64,000 bases of DNA, from NCBI GenBank assembly GCA_964016875.1, contig OZ024724.1, positions 48,080,899-48,144,898 of the forward strand, read 5' to 3'. The stretch comes from Fallopia convolvulus (Eukaryota > Streptophyta > Magnoliopsida > Caryophyllales > Polygonaceae). The notes beneath the pieces are model-generated. The model ran no database searches. It had not been told where the DNA came from and was given only the letters and a program-made list of their open reading frames with translations. Made by a program: the position numbers and the translations under genes. This document shows, one piece after another, positions 1 through 10,900 of this stretch; position 1 is the first letter of the stretch; each line of letters opens with the position of its first letter.

Positions 1-953
1 TTGGCAAATGCTATCAGAGTACGTATCCAAATCATCGATACCTAGTATGATTATAGGAGATTTTAATGAAATAAAAGGCCCAGATGAAAAATATGGAGGC
101 AATGTCCCCCTGCCCTCAAGGTTCAATAGACTTCAGCATTTTGTCCATCATTGTGACTTGATTGATACTAGAATGACATGAAATGAGTTCACGTGGAGAA
201 AAAGAAAAGTGGATGTGGATAATACTTACGAAAAGCTAGATAGAGTATTAGTATCACATAAAATTGCACAATGGTTCCCCGATTGAACAACTCACAATCA
301 TGCATTTTCGTTTTCTGACCATTTCCCAATTTCAATTGATCTGAATGATTCCTAAATATATAAAGGGAGACTGTTTAAATTCGAAAAAATTTGGAAGCAG
401 AGAAAAGATTTCGGGAATTTGATCAAACAGACCCTAGAGAACCCAAATTTGGGGGTCGAATATGTTTAATTTGGTTAAAAAACAACACTACGAAAAGCAA
501 AAATCAAAATCTGGAACAAGCAAACGTTTGACAATATTCTTAGGTAGTTAGAAGAGGTGGAATCAAAGCTATTAGAAATGCAAAAGGATCCAAGGAGGGA
601 TAAGGACAAGAATGATATTTTGCTACAAAAACGACTTTTGGAGAAAAAAGAACAAATGGTCAATTTCCATAGAACATACTGGGCCCAACGAGCAAAGCTA
701 AAACACATTAAACACAGACTCAAACACAACATACTTTCATCGTTGTACAACTGGAAGAAGAAATTGCAAGCGGATTAAATCCATTACATCGACAAATGGC
801 ATAGTCATTGTGGGGATGAAAATGTGAGATGAGAAATAGGACAAGATTTCAGACGCCGATTTCAGAAACAAGAGCACTATTTAGAACTAATCACACCTAA
901 AATAACAGTACAAGAAAATGCGACACTCGTCCAAGATGTATCAAACACAGAAT
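1..953 (+). mobile_element. LINE fragment, first copy (end of endonuclease domain plus linker)
   Basis: This is a degenerate piece of a plant L1-type retrotransposon, cut by the window edge. It is near-identical to 4422-5374. Translation in pieces gives the end of an endonuclease/exonuclease/phosphatase domain, with the GDFN motif near position 55, a LDRVL motif near 240 and SDHFPI near 315. A charged K/R/E-rich linker follows at 557-778. In-frame stops, including TGA where Trp is expected (about 180), show it is non-coding. No reverse transcriptase domain follows: the LINE sequence stops near 953, where the Tat-derived segment begins. Confidence 0.8.
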
Positions 954-1048
954 TCAAGAATGTAGTCTTTTGGCGTCTCTTCCACGCCCTTCTTTAAAAG
1001 CGTCTCTTCCACGCCCCCTCAACGCTTCATCTTCATCTTCTTCCTCAC

Positions 1049-1097
<49 letters not shown>

Positions 1098-1819
1098 CTT
1101 CCGATCTTTCAACCAACATTTGACGGTTTTCTCGACGGTTTCCAAGAACGCCACCGACCTCTCCGCGCGAATCTCCCTACAAGTAAGTACCCGACTCCCT
1201 CTTCGTGTTTTTTGGCGTTCCTGCTTCTTTTGCCGTTTTCGTACCCTTGCGGGGGAGACCGTCCTCCGGCGTTTCGTGTCGGCGTTGCGGAAGTGAAACG
1301 GAGGGGGCGAGGCTGGTGCTGGTGTTTCGGCATCACACCTGGCTCTTTTTTTCGGTGTTTTGTTTTTTTTACCTTTTTTATCGCTCTGTGCCCTAGTGGG
1401 GATGGTTGTTTCCGGGCGTTTCACGCCGGTGTTACGGCAGTGAAACGGGTGTGGCGCTGGTGATGCTCTCGCTTCTCGGTGCGTTAGCCGACGGTTGGGT
1501 TCCTTTCCCGTTCCTCTTTTTGAATTTTGAATTTCTTGGGAGACCAAACGTCACGACGCTTGATTGACGGGACGTTTGGCCTTCCAGCCGTTGTCTTCCA
1601 TTCTTCGTTTTCGTCCTTTCGGCGCTTCATATTCCTCCTAAGACGTCCCATCCGTCAAAGTAGCCCTAGGGTGCCACATGTCTTTCCCCTCTTATTACCA
1701 TGTGTTTTCTTTCTTTTGTGGCTTTGCTCGATGTCTCAAAGCTTCCTTCTTTTCCAGGTGTTCGCCTCTCGTGGCCTGGACGTCACTCTTTCATGCCCAG
1801 AGGAACATATTTGAGCCCT
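954..1819 (+). pseudogene. 5' part of the Tat accessory gene, duplicated copy
   Basis: This is the duplicate of 5375-6228: pyrimidine-rich leader, a (CT)n tract, an exon end with a GTAAGT donor at 1183, an intron, and a TTTTCCAG acceptor ending at 1757. Only about 60 bases of exon 2 remain before the sequence jumps into the copia element, so this copy cannot make the protein. Arg/Glu-rich and Ser/Leu-rich open frames over the CT tract are simple-sequence artefacts. Confidence 0.75.
1052..1094 (+). repeat. (CT)n microsatellite, about 21 units
   Basis: A pure CT run of 43 nt. The equivalent tract in copy B (5473-5503) is 31 nt. It is the only difference noticed between the two copies. Confidence 0.95.
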
Positions 1820-2052
1820 TCCACTTCAAGCTGCTTCCCATCTCCAAGCTTCACCTTGCTTTTGCTTGAATCATCAATGTCTTTGAACAATGATTTTGCA
1901 CTCGACATGTGGTTTGAACAACCACTATCTACATACCATACACTGGTCATGTCCTTTCCTGATCCATTGTGAGCCAAGAATAATTCCTGTTCTTGCTTAG
2001 CAAAGTTGGATTTTCCTCCTTTTTTTGCTCGTCCTCTTCCTTCTTCCAGCAA
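1820..2052 (-). pseudogene. copia aspartic protease, N-terminal fragment
   Basis: The minus-strand frame contains WYVDSGCSNHM, the copia protease active-site motif (D-S-G), preceded by a Lys/Glu-rich stretch. It ends at VKLGDGKQLEVEG, where protease homology stops at the rearrangement breakpoint. The rest of protease and all downstream pol domains are absent, so it cannot be functional. Confidence 0.85.
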
Positions 2053-2069
2053 TTAGCCTCTTTATGCCA

Positions 2070-2879
2070 CTACTTCTTGCAATAGTAGCATTTGGGAGGG
2101 CTTTTGTTGTGAGAAGATTGGTCCCTTCCCTCATTGCTTTGCCCTCTCCCACGACATCTTCCTCTTGAGCCTCCTCTGCCTCTTCCTCTACCTCTACCAG
2201 AATTCTGCTGAAATCTTTCCTTTGAAGACTCTCCTGATGCTTGGAAGGCCTTCTCTTCTTTCTTATCATCACCCTTGGACATTCTGTCCTCATGTGATTG
2301 AAGGGAGCCCTTCAATTCATCAAAGGTATATGTGTCCATATCCTTTGATTCTTCAATTGCTGCCACCACATGATCATATCTCTTTGTGAGGCTTCTCAAC
2401 ACTTTGCCTAAAACCTGGCTTTCCTTGACCTCTTCGCCTAAGGTCCTCATCTGTTGCACCGTGCTAGAAATCCTGGATAGATATTTTTGCACTGTCTCTT
2501 TTTCCTTCATTTGGAATGACTCAAATTCTCTTCTCAGAGATTGTAGTCTCACATTGATCACCTTCTTATCTCCCACGTACTCTTGCTTGAGAATACGCCA
2601 TGCTTCTTTTGTTGTAGAAGCTTCTGCAATGCGTGGAAACACCTCATCATCGAGAGCTTGTTGAATGATGAAGAGTGATTTCGCATCTTTCTTTCTTTTC
2701 TCCCTTAAGGCTTGGTCAGGCTCCTCGGTTGCATCGTCTTCAAATCCACTCTCGACAATACTCCACAACTCTTGTGATTCGAAGAGAGTTTTCATTTTTA
2801 AACTCCAAAAATGAAAGTTAACCCCTTTGAAGATAGGCAACTGATTTAGTGAATTTCCATTCCCATTGTTGCTCTGCAT
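2070..2879 (-). pseudogene. copia gag polyprotein with a stop inside the zinc knuckle
   Basis: The 269-codon frame starts at a Met 87 bases past the primer binding site. It has the usual copia gag layout: PIFKGVNFHFWSLKMKTLF near the N-terminus, a central UBN2/DUF4219-type region with KEAWRILKQEYVG, a Gly/Arg-rich tail, then the CCHC knuckle. The knuckle reads C-x2-C-x4-H-x4-C across a TAG at 2068-2070: the frame stops after CYYCKK, and HKEANC is readable beyond it. The nucleocapsid motif is therefore interrupted. The protein would assemble virus-like particles and bind element RNA. Confidence 0.85.
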
Positions 2880-2965
2880 GATGAACGGTTTTCACTTAAG
2901 AAAATGTGTTTCCCTTTGTGTTTAATCTCACACACACTCAAAACGAACCCAGGAATAGCTCTCAA

Positions 2966-2977
2966 GCTCTGATACCA
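2966..2977 (-). other. copia primer binding site (initiator Met-tRNA type)
   Basis: The minus strand reads TGGTATCAGAGC, the classic plant copia primer binding site complementary to the 3' end of initiator Met-tRNA. It lies two bases inside the LTR edge. Confidence 0.9.
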
Positions 2978-2979
2978 AA

Positions 2980-3297
2980 TGTTGGTGTTAAGAACTGAAT
3001 TTTCTCACAGAACATAACGATGAGAGAACAGAGTTTGAGGCTGCCAATTTTCATTCATTAACACAACTGAAACTGAACGATTACAGAAAGATAAATAGAT
3101 CTAAATTGATGCCACTTCTCCACTAACATTCATCCTAGGATCGTGGCTTTAATTCAACAACTAAAGTCTACCTTAATTCTAGCCAACTTAACATAACAAC
3201 TTTGACTCACACTAACCTGAAAAGTAGGAACAAACTCAACGACAGCCTCAGACTCTAACACACTAACTAAATAACAGAAATTTAATTAACTTCAACA
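2980..3297 (-). repeat. copia 5' LTR (318 bp)
   Basis: The block is bounded by TGTTG at 2980 and CAACA ending at 3297, a perfect short terminal inversion, and adjoins the primer binding site. There is no second LTR in the window, so its length rests on the terminal motifs. Confidence 0.75.
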
Positions 3298-3337
3298 AAA
3301 GTGGGCTTTTGGAAGAATCGTATTAGAATGGCGTTTT

Positions 3338-4087
3338 ATGACTTTTGGTATTAGACTACTTATGTTTAGAATTAAGCACTTCTCTCACTTGGTCTCAAAA
3401 CTAAGGAGTTCCTATCCTATGTGGTTTGTTAGCTATGATGATCTCTATGGTGTTGCATATTCTCTAGTTTGCCATTGTCATTTTGCTCAAGGCAATGTGC
3501 TAAGTATTTATGGTGATATAGCTTCGATGTTGAATGTTGTTAAAGGAAAAATGTTATGTTTGAATGCTATCTATGAAATATATGTATTTGCTACAAAGGA
3601 TATGAGTACTATTATCACTCACGATTTCTTTAGCATTTTACGAAAGCTAGTACAAATCAATAGTCGGATTGAGTATATTAGGAATCTAAATGCAGAATGC
3701 AAAATGGAAACAGATTATGTGATGCTAAAAACAAAATACTATACTGAAAATCCGGAGAAATTGGTGTGTGATCTAGACCGTTTCAGAACAATTGATTCTA
3801 TGAATTGGGCCATGACAAAAAGAAGAACCTATTTTATGGGTAAAGACGACCCATTTGTGAGTATTTTAGTAAATGAATCATATTGCTCATGGCTGTCTGG
3901 CACACTAATTAATAAGATAATAGGAAGACCGAAAACAACGCAAAGAGAACATGCCATCAAATATGAAGATGATATAAGTTTGAACGGAAATCATGCAAAG
4001 AACACTCGATCGATCGATGGGGTGAGTCCCCAAATAAAAACTACTAGTATAAAATGGGAGTTGCATCTTGGAATGTACGAAGAATAG
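3338..4087 (+). other. 249-codon open frame upstream of the LINE endonuclease, unrecognised
   Basis: This frame is longer than expected by chance in this composition. It ends inside the first 34 bases of the endonuclease frame, in a different register. I recognise no domain: no zinc knuckle, no DUF4283-like motif and no signal peptide. Position suggests the remains of the LINE's 5' region or ORF1, but the translation does not show it. A chance frame is equally possible. Confidence 0.3.
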
Positions 4088-4776
4088 GACGGAAAAATTT
4101 TTGGACTCACATTGATACATTTACGAAATTATTTCACGTCAAAGTTATTGTAATTCTGGAAACTAAAACGGAAAATGATACACACGAAAATTGCCGGCAT
4201 AAAGCAGGATTCGATAATGTAGTACATTCGCACGCAAGGGGTCGAGTTGGTGGACTCTGCGTTCTATGGAAAGAAAGTCAATTCCGAGACAAAGAAACTT
4301 TTAGACTAATAGACAAACAAGATAGATTTATCTCGTTTTCCTACTCCATCCCTTGTAGAGGCTATGCCATGATGGTTATCTTTATCTATGCTCCACCTCG
4401 TGAAAATGAAAAAAATGAATTTTGGCAAATGCTATCAGAGTACGTATCCAAATCATCGATACCTAGTATGATTATAGGAGATTTTAATGAAATAAAAGGC
4501 CCAGATGAAAAATATGGAGGCAATGTCCCCCTGCCCTCAAGGTTCAATAGACTTCAGCATTTTGTCCATCATTGTGACTTGATTGATACTAGAATGACAT
4601 GAAATGAGTTCACGTGGAGAAAAAGAAAAGTGGATGTGGATAATACTTACGAAAAGCTAGATAGAGTATTAGTATCACATAAAATTGCACAATGGTTCCC
4701 CGATTGAACAACTCACAATCATGCATTTTCGTTTTCTGACCATTTCCCAATTTCAATTGATCTGAATGATTCCTAA
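4054..4776 (+). pseudogene. LINE apurinic/endonuclease-like (EEP) domain
   Basis: This frame encodes the endonuclease that nicks target DNA to prime LINE reverse transcription. Motifs occur in family order: SWNVRRIGRK at residues 5-14, LETKTE with the metal-binding Glu near residue 36, the FIYAPPRENEKNEF stretch, IIGDFNEI near 140, then LDRVL and SDHFPI further on. The continuous frame stops at 4602. Homology continues past a TGA that replaces the expected Trp (T-stop-NEFTW) and another TGA near 4705, so the copy is dead. The first Met is simply the first ATG of the frame; the true start is unknown. Confidence 0.85.
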
Positions 4777-5469
4777 ATATATAAAGGGAGACTGTTTAAA
4801 TTCGAAAAAATTTGGAAGCAGAGAAAAGATTTCGGGAATTTGATCAAACAGACCCTAGAGAACCCAAATTTGGGGGTCGAATATGTTTAATTTGGTTAAA
4901 AAACAACACTACGAAAAGCAAAAATCAAAATCTGGAACAAGCAAACGTTTGACAATATTCTTAGGTAGTTAGAAGAGGTGGAATCAAAGCTATTAGAAAT
5001 GCAAAAGGATCCAAGGAGGGATAAGGACAAGAATGATATTTTGCTACAAAAACGACTTTTGGAGAAAAAAGAACAAATGGTCAATTTCCATAGAACATAC
5101 TGGGCCCAACGAGCAAAGCTAAAACACATTAAACACAGACTCAAACACAACATACTTTCATCGTTGTACAACTGGAAGAAGAAATTGCAAGCGGATTAAA
5201 TCCATTACATCGACAAATGGCATAGTCATTGTGGGGATGAAAATGTGAGATGAGAAATAGGACAAGATTTCAGACGCCGATTTCAGAAACAAGAGCACTA
5301 TTTAGAACTAATCACACCTAAAATAACAGTACAAGAAAATGCGACACTCGTCCAAGATGTATCAAACACAGAATTCAAGAATGTAGTCTTTTGGCGTCTC
5401 TTCCACGCCCTTCTTTAAAAGCGTCTCTTCCACGCCCCCTCAACGCTTCATCTTCATCTTCTTCCTCAC

Positions 5470-5506
<37 letters not shown>

Positions 5507-6228
5507 CTTCCGATCTTTCAACCAACATTTGACGGTTTTCTCGACGGTTTCCAAGAACGCCACCGACCTCTCCGCGCGAATCTCCCTACAAGTAAGTACC
5601 CGACTCCCTCTTCGTGTTTTTTGGCGTTCCTGCTTCTTTTGCCGTTTTCGTACCCTTGCGGGGGAGACCGTCCTCCGGCGTTTCGTGTCGGCGTTGCGGA
5701 AGTGAAACGGAGGGGGCGAGGCTGGTGCTGGTGTTTCGGCATCACACCTGGCTCTTTTTTTCGGTGTTTTGTTTTTTTTACCTTTTTTATCGCTCTGTGC
5801 CCTAGTGGGGATGGTTGTTTCCGGGCGTTTCACGCCGGTGTTACGGCAGTGAAACGGGTGTGGCGCTGGTGATGCTCTCGCTTCTCGGTGCGTTAGCCGA
5901 CGGTTGGGTTCCTTTCCCGTTCCTCTTTTTGAATTTTGAATTTCTTGGGAGACCAAACGTCACGACGCTTGATTGACGGGACGTTTGGCCTTCCAGCCGT
6001 TGTCTTCCATTCTTCGTTTTCGTCCTTTCGGCGCTTCATATTCCTCCTAAGACGTCCCATCCGTCAAAGTAGCCCTAGGGTGCCACATGTCTTTCCCCTC
6101 TTATTACCATGTGTTTTCTTTCTTTTGTGGCTTTGCTCGATGTCTCAAAGCTTCCTTCTTTTCCAGGTGTTCGCCTCTCGTGGCCTGGACGTCACTCTTT
6201 CATGCCCAGAGGAACATATTTGAGCCCT
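4422..6228 (+). repeat. Direct repeat, copy B (matches 1-1819)
   Basis: This is the second copy of the duplicated block: LINE endonuclease end, linker, and the first intron and leader of the Tat accessory gene. Copy B runs on without a break into the rest of that gene, so it has the ancestral arrangement and copy A is the derived junction. Confidence 0.9.
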
Positions 6229-8860
6229 CCATCGGGCCTCGCGTTTAAATTTCAAGAGAGGTTCTACGAGGAGCCTTTTGAGACCGTAGGGAGTGTCAAG
6301 ATCAGTGACTCTCAAAACCCGAGGTCTTCCTCGCTTGTTTTCAGCGACCCCTCTTCTAGTGACTCCGACGTTTCTGTTAATTCGCGCTTCTCCCAACTTC
6401 GCACTTCGTCTGGGGTTGAAATGGCCTCGTCTTCGATTTCTGATGAGGAAGTGGTTGGTTCTATTGTGAGGTCGTCCGACTCCAACGACCTGGCGAGCTT
6501 TTTCGCGGAGCATATTACCGACGCCGTTTCTAGCGTTCCTCCCGTCCTCGAGGAGCGGATACCCATGTCCCTGAACCCTGCGAGAGTGATCTATTTGCCC
6601 AAGGGGGTCCCGACGTCTTTGGAATGGAAAGACCTCGAGAATATTGCAAAGGGCTTCGCATGACCCGAGGGGGTTGAGCTAGCGCTTCCCGAAGGGGAAG
6701 GCTGCTCCTTGGTGCTATACGAGAGATGCGTGTTTGTGCCCCTGCCCAGTCTCCAAGCCGGCTTCAGGCTACCTCTGGCCTCGCACATGTCAACTTCTTG
6801 TGGGCCATGCACGTTTGCCCCACACAACTGTTTCCCAATGAGTGGAGGCTTTTGTGTGCCTACACCATTCGAAGCTACGAGCTCGGGGAGGGGGGCGGAT
6901 CTGGATACCATGTCTAGTCCTGTTTCTGGCGAGGAGGGTACACGAGTCCTGCCTTGTCAATCTAAGCTTACCCGGGCTCAAGATCACCACTACCCCATCA
7001 AACGTCGGGCAATGGAAGGATAAAAGCTTCCTGGTCCGGGACCCCACTGGGAGGTATCTTAACTTCTCCACAGGCCCGGACAACTTTGAACGACCCAAAG
7101 GCACACAGAAAGCCGCTGACCTCAGGGCACGGTACGCCCCAGAGCGCCAGAAACCATATTGGGAGTACCTGGCCAAGAGCAGGGTTGAGCGGGCCAACCT
7201 GAGCCTTACCCCTCCACCCCGCGGGGGCAAAGAGGGTACCTTATCTTTTTTTTCTAACGCTTAGTTGTTTTATTATTTTATTTTTTGGGCGAGGCTGACC
7301 GTGGCAGCCTGAACCTTGTTTGTTTAGCAACGATCGCGAGCATCGCTCAGATCACACTACCTTGACTGTTTGTGATATTCTGTTTCTTGCTTTTTATCTA
7401 ACCTTTTTTTATATTTTTGACAGTGGACCTTTTCAACGCTCTTACTTCGAGGGCGCAGGGAAAGAAACCTGCGACCTCCACCTCTCAGGTTCCTCGGGCT
7501 CCGAAGGGCCCTGTTGTAAAGGAGTCGACTCCCCCGGCGAGGCCACCAACCTCGCTACCGAAGCCAACAACCACCGCGAAGGCCGTGGGGGGTTAAAATT
7601 ATAGCGGGCATCCAAGGGAGAGTCCGCCAGGGGGACCTTGCATGCTCCCCGAGGGTCCTGCGAGGGGGCTGGACAAAAACACAAGGACGATGTGACGTCA
7701 CCCCTCCGAGAGAAGAAAAAGAAACATAAGGGGGACAGCTAGCGCAACTCTTCGGGGAAGGAGACCGCCCCCAGCCGCGAACCCGTGAGTCGGATTTTGG
7801 ACCCCACTGGCCCCTCGGCCGAAAAGTTTCATTTCCCTGGACCATCCAAAGGGGCACTTAAGAATTAGAAGAGGGAGGATTGTAAGGAAGAGATCGCGTG
7901 GGCGAACAACCTGTCTGAGGCCGCCCTCAACGACGAGCCCCTCCGATATTAAGCGATGGTATGTCTTGCTTTATTTTTGTAAATTTTGCTTGTTAGCCTC
8001 GCGCTCCTTCCTTCTTGATGTAATTTTTGATTTTCATCATTTTTAGCATCACTTCTTCGAGAAATACAACTGTAGTCGCATCAGCCTCCTCTAGAGAAAC
8101 TTGGACTCCCTGGAGGTGAAGCTCGAGGCCCGCGACACCGAATGTGTAAAGAAGGAAAAAGACCTCGCAGAGGCCGAGAGACGGACTCGGGCCGCGGAGA
8201 TTGTGGCGGCGGACGAGTCCAAAGCCGCCGCCAGGCCAAGGAGGAGGCGAAGAAGGCCACGAGGAGACAAAGAAGGCCAAGGGGGAGGTTGGGGTTCTCA
8301 AGGGGGAGGTTGGGGATCTCAAGGCCGAGTTCGAGGAGCTTTGGACTAAACTGTCTATGGAGCACAAGTTTTTTAGGGAAAAGGATGCGGAGCTCCGGAA
8401 GGCCGAGGAGAAGATCAGGAGCCTCCGACAGCGCGTCAATGAGCTTAACGAGGAGGTGGAGGTTGTGGGCCCCAAGTACGTGGCGTCTGCGGAGTATAAG
8501 GAAGAGCTGATGAGCAGTGTCAACAAAATGTTCCAGTAGGCTGTCCGCATGGGGGTAAGGCAGGCAATTGCGAAGTATGGGCACATCGATCCTCGCATCG
8601 CCTTCTTAACCCCAACTACGCGTTGACCATGGGGGAAGAAGCTGGGGAAGAGCCCGAGGGAGAATGCGAATTCTTCCTCGACAACAAGGGGGGGGGGGCG
8701 ACTGAGAGCACCAAGGCCAAACCCGTGGAGGACCTCGACCAAGGAGGTTCGGATCTCGCCACCGGAGGCCCTAACCCCGCGCCGGACGCGCCAACCTCAG
8801 ATCCTGAGGCGATTATTGCCTCACCCGTCCATGGTTGTGTTGCGTGTTTCCCTTTTTAGT
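5375..8860 (+). pseudogene. Antisense accessory gene of the Tat element (putative gypsy-type transposon family, PF04195-like), multi-exon
   Basis: This gene reads opposite to gag-pol. A pyrimidine-rich leader with (CT)n precedes intron 1 (5592-6166, GTAAGT...TTTTCCAG). Exon 2 is Ser/Asp-rich, then carries a conserved core: VELALPEGEG with YERCVFVPLPSLQAGF, then QLFPNEWRL, then WKDKSFLV. This resembles the plant family Pfam calls putative gypsy-type transposon. Introns 2 (7236-7423) and 3 (7959-8046) have GT-AG ends. The last exon (about 8100-8540) is a long Lys/Glu-rich coiled coil. A TGA at 6661, where Trp is expected, at least two frameshifts (about 6790-6960), and later stops kill this copy. 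The function of this family is unknown; Grande gene23 is the known analogue in position. Confidence 0.7.
5473..5503 (+). repeat. (CT)n microsatellite in the accessory gene leader
   Basis: A 31-nt CT run about 90 bases ahead of the first splice donor. CT-rich leaders are common in plant 5' UTRs. It is 12 nt shorter than in copy A. Confidence 0.95.
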
Positions 8861-8957
8861 TCACTATATATATCCCGATCCAACCCCATGGTCCGAGGGC
8901 CACAACATTTGTGGTCCGCTCGGGCCATATTGGGAGCTCGTTATGCGTTGTGATCCC

Positions 8958-9138
8958 GCATGATTGTTTTTATGCCACGATCACGAACCTCGCTCGGATC
9001 GTGCATGATTGTTTATTGCCACGATCACGAGCCTCGCTCGGACCGCGCATGATTGTTTTTATGCCACGATCATGAGCCTCGCTCTGATCGTGCATGATTG
9101 TTTTTATGCCACGATCACGAGCCTCGCTCGGATCCCGC
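8958..9138 (+). repeat. Tandem array, 4 x 45 bp
   Basis: Four head-to-tail units begin GCATGATTGTTT and contain ATGCCACGATCACGAGCCTC. It lies between integrase and the accessory gene, where Tat/Ogre elements typically carry satellite-like arrays. No coding sense is visible. Confidence 0.9.
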
Positions 9139-9155
9139 TTGATTGTTTTTGTTGT

Positions 9156-9526
9156 CTCCAACCCCAAGCGGGAAGCGAGGGTTGGATCCGAACCTTAGAA
9201 TCCGAGAATCTCCAACCCCAAGCGGGAAGCGAGGGGTGGAATTGAACTTTGTAAAACCGAGAATCTCCAACCCCAAGCTGGAAGCGAGGGCTGGACTTCG
9301 CAAAATTAAGACCGAGAATCTCCAACCCCAAGCGGGAAGCGAGGGGTGGACTTCGCAACTTAAAACCGAGAAACTCCAACCCTAAGCGGGAAGCGAGGGG
9401 TGGACTTCGCAACTTAAAACCGAGAATCTCCAACCCCAAGTGTGAAGTGAGGGGTGGACTTTGCAAACTTAAAATCGAGAGTCTCCAACACCAAGAGGGA
9501 AGCGAGGGGTGGACTTTGAAACGAGG
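9156..9526 (+). repeat. Tandem array, about 7 x 54 bp
   Basis: Seven imperfect units each begin CTCCAACCCCAAGCGGGAAG and end ACCGAGAAT. The array sits directly beside the 45-bp array but has an unrelated unit apart from a shared GCGAGG. It spans the gap between the integrase stop (9607) and the antisense gene. Confidence 0.9.
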
Positions 9527-9606
9527 TTTTATTTTTGAGACAGATTTGAAAATACTGCATAACCCTTTATTCACAAAACTTTTAGGAAATGCAGAGTTTG
9601 GAGAGT

Positions 9607-10900
9607 TTACATGTAATATCTTTTGAGCCGATCGATGTTCCATGTTTTGCTCAGAGTACGTCCTTCGCAGTCCTTGAGCTTGAAAGCTCCGGGTGCGACT
9701 TCTTCTCCAAGGAGGTATGGTCCCTCCCTGTTAGGGTCCAGTTTGGCACCTTCGGTTTGCCTCAAAACGAGGCTACTTGTGGCAAAAAATCGGGGCCTAT
9801 CCTTCTTGTCGTGGTACACCGCTACGCGTCGTTTGTATTCTCTGGAGCGCAGGTCAGCCACCTCGCGCAGTTCGTCCCTAAACAGTAGTTCGATCTTGAG
9901 GTTGGCCTCGTTCTCTTTTTCATCGAAGTAAAAAACCCTTGCCGAGGGCACTAAGGTTTCTACGGGGACTAGCGCTTCCGCCCCGTAGGTTAGAGCAAAA
10001 GGCGTTTCCCTCGTTGTGCGACGCGCAGTGGTGCGGTATGTCCACAGGACGAGTGGGAGAAGCTCCGCCCAACGACCTTATGCCATGCCTAGACGCTTCT
10101 TTAGATCGGACAGGATGCGAGCGTTGATATTCTCCACCTGGCCGTTCGATTGGGGGTGGACCACAGAGGAAAACTTGAGGGTTATGCCCAAGTCGAAGCA
10201 AAACGTCCAAGTTTCCTCGTAGTCGAATTGGGGACCATGGTCAGTCATGATGGTCATGGGGACGCCAAAGCGGCACACGAGGTTCTTCCATAGGAAGTCG
10301 CAGACCTTTGTTCTAGTGGTCTTTGCCATTGCTTGTGCCTCGACCCACTTCGTGAAATAATCAACGATGACTATAATGTACCGCACCTGGCCAACAGCCT
10401 TGGGGAAGGGGCCTAGGATGTCCATCCCCCACATTGCGAAGGGGCATAGTGCGTGGATGGAGCAAAGACGCGAGGTCGGGGCGTGCTGGAGGTTACCGTG
10501 CTTCTGGCACCCGTCACATTTCTGGACATAGGCCCTCGCGTCCTGCCTGAGAGTGGGCCAAAAGTATCCCAAATGGGTGATTTTATGCGACAAGGCGCGC
10601 CACCCGGGGTGGCCTCCACAGACCCCCTCATGCGCCTCATACAGGATGTGTACCGCAACCTCGGTTGGCACACATAGCAAGTTGGGCTCAGCATAGCCTC
10701 GGCGATAGAGCCGGCCGTCGATGACGTAGTAGCGGGTCGCCTGCATTTTCAACTTTCTAGCCTCTGCGAGGTCCTCTGAGAGGACACCACTCTCCACATA
10801 TCGCGTGATCAGGACCCTCCAGTCCCCAGCGATAACGGAGAGAACCTGGTTGGTCACACTCCGCGAGAGTTTCCTTTCCACCATCACACAATTCCCTACC
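9607..10900 (-). pseudogene. Tat integrase
   Basis: This is the C-terminal part of pol. The zinc-binding HHCC module reads EAHEG...GGHPGW followed by KCDGCQ. The catalytic core has the first Asp in MDILGPFP, the second in TDHGPQF and the Glu in NGQVENINARIL. A TAA at 10078 breaks the frame, but the same register continues to 9607 with a C-terminal NREGPYLL (GPY/F-type module). Only stops, no frameshift, are seen from about 11690 to 9607. The enzyme would insert the element cDNA into the genome. Confidence 0.85.

Larger units (their letters stand above)
1..1819 (+). repeat. Direct repeat, copy A (matches 4422-6228)
   Basis: Position 1 matches 4422 and position 1819 matches 6228. The two copies look the same base for base by eye, except that the CT microsatellite is 12 nt longer here. 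Identity stops at 1819/1820: copy B continues into the Tat accessory gene, whereas copy A switches into the copia protease. This is a tandem duplication with a unit of about 4.41 kb, or an assembly duplication. Confidence 0.9.
1820..3297 (-). mobile_element. Truncated Ty1/copia retrotransposon (5' LTR, PBS, gag, start of protease)
   Basis: This copia element reads on the minus strand. From high to low coordinates it has an LTR (2980-3297), a primer binding site complementary to the initiator-Met tRNA (2966-2977), gag (2070-2879) and the first part of the protease (to 1820). Integrase, reverse transcriptase and the 3' LTR are missing. The cut at 1819/1820 coincides with the end of the duplicated block, so truncation and duplication probably share a breakpoint. 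Confidence 0.88.
3298..5374 (+). mobile_element. Plant L1-type LINE, 5' portion (endonuclease and linker)
   Basis: This segment contains the unassigned frame 3338-4087, the endonuclease domain and the linker. It ends abruptly near 5374 against Tat-derived sequence. A matching C-terminal RNase H fragment in the same orientation lies on the far side of the Tat element (15729-16300), so the two are probably halves of one LINE. The reverse transcriptase region between them is gone. Confidence 0.75.

Noticed and set aside
557..778. 73-codon frame as a separate small gene
   Set aside because: It is the charged linker of the LINE ORF2, repeated at 4978-5199, between stops.
954..1547. 197-codon Arg/Glu-rich frame (and its twin at 5375-5956) on the minus strand
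   Set aside because: Driven by the CT microsatellite and GC-rich leader; it overlaps a spliced leader and intron on the other strand and shows no domain.
8101..8742. Long minus-strand frames opposite the coiled coil
   Set aside because: Shadow frames; the plus strand carries the heptad-rich coiled coil and fits the accessory gene.
8958..9526. CRISPR-like array
   Set aside because: Units are contiguous with no unique spacers, the genome is plant, and there are no cas genes; these are ordinary tandem repeats.
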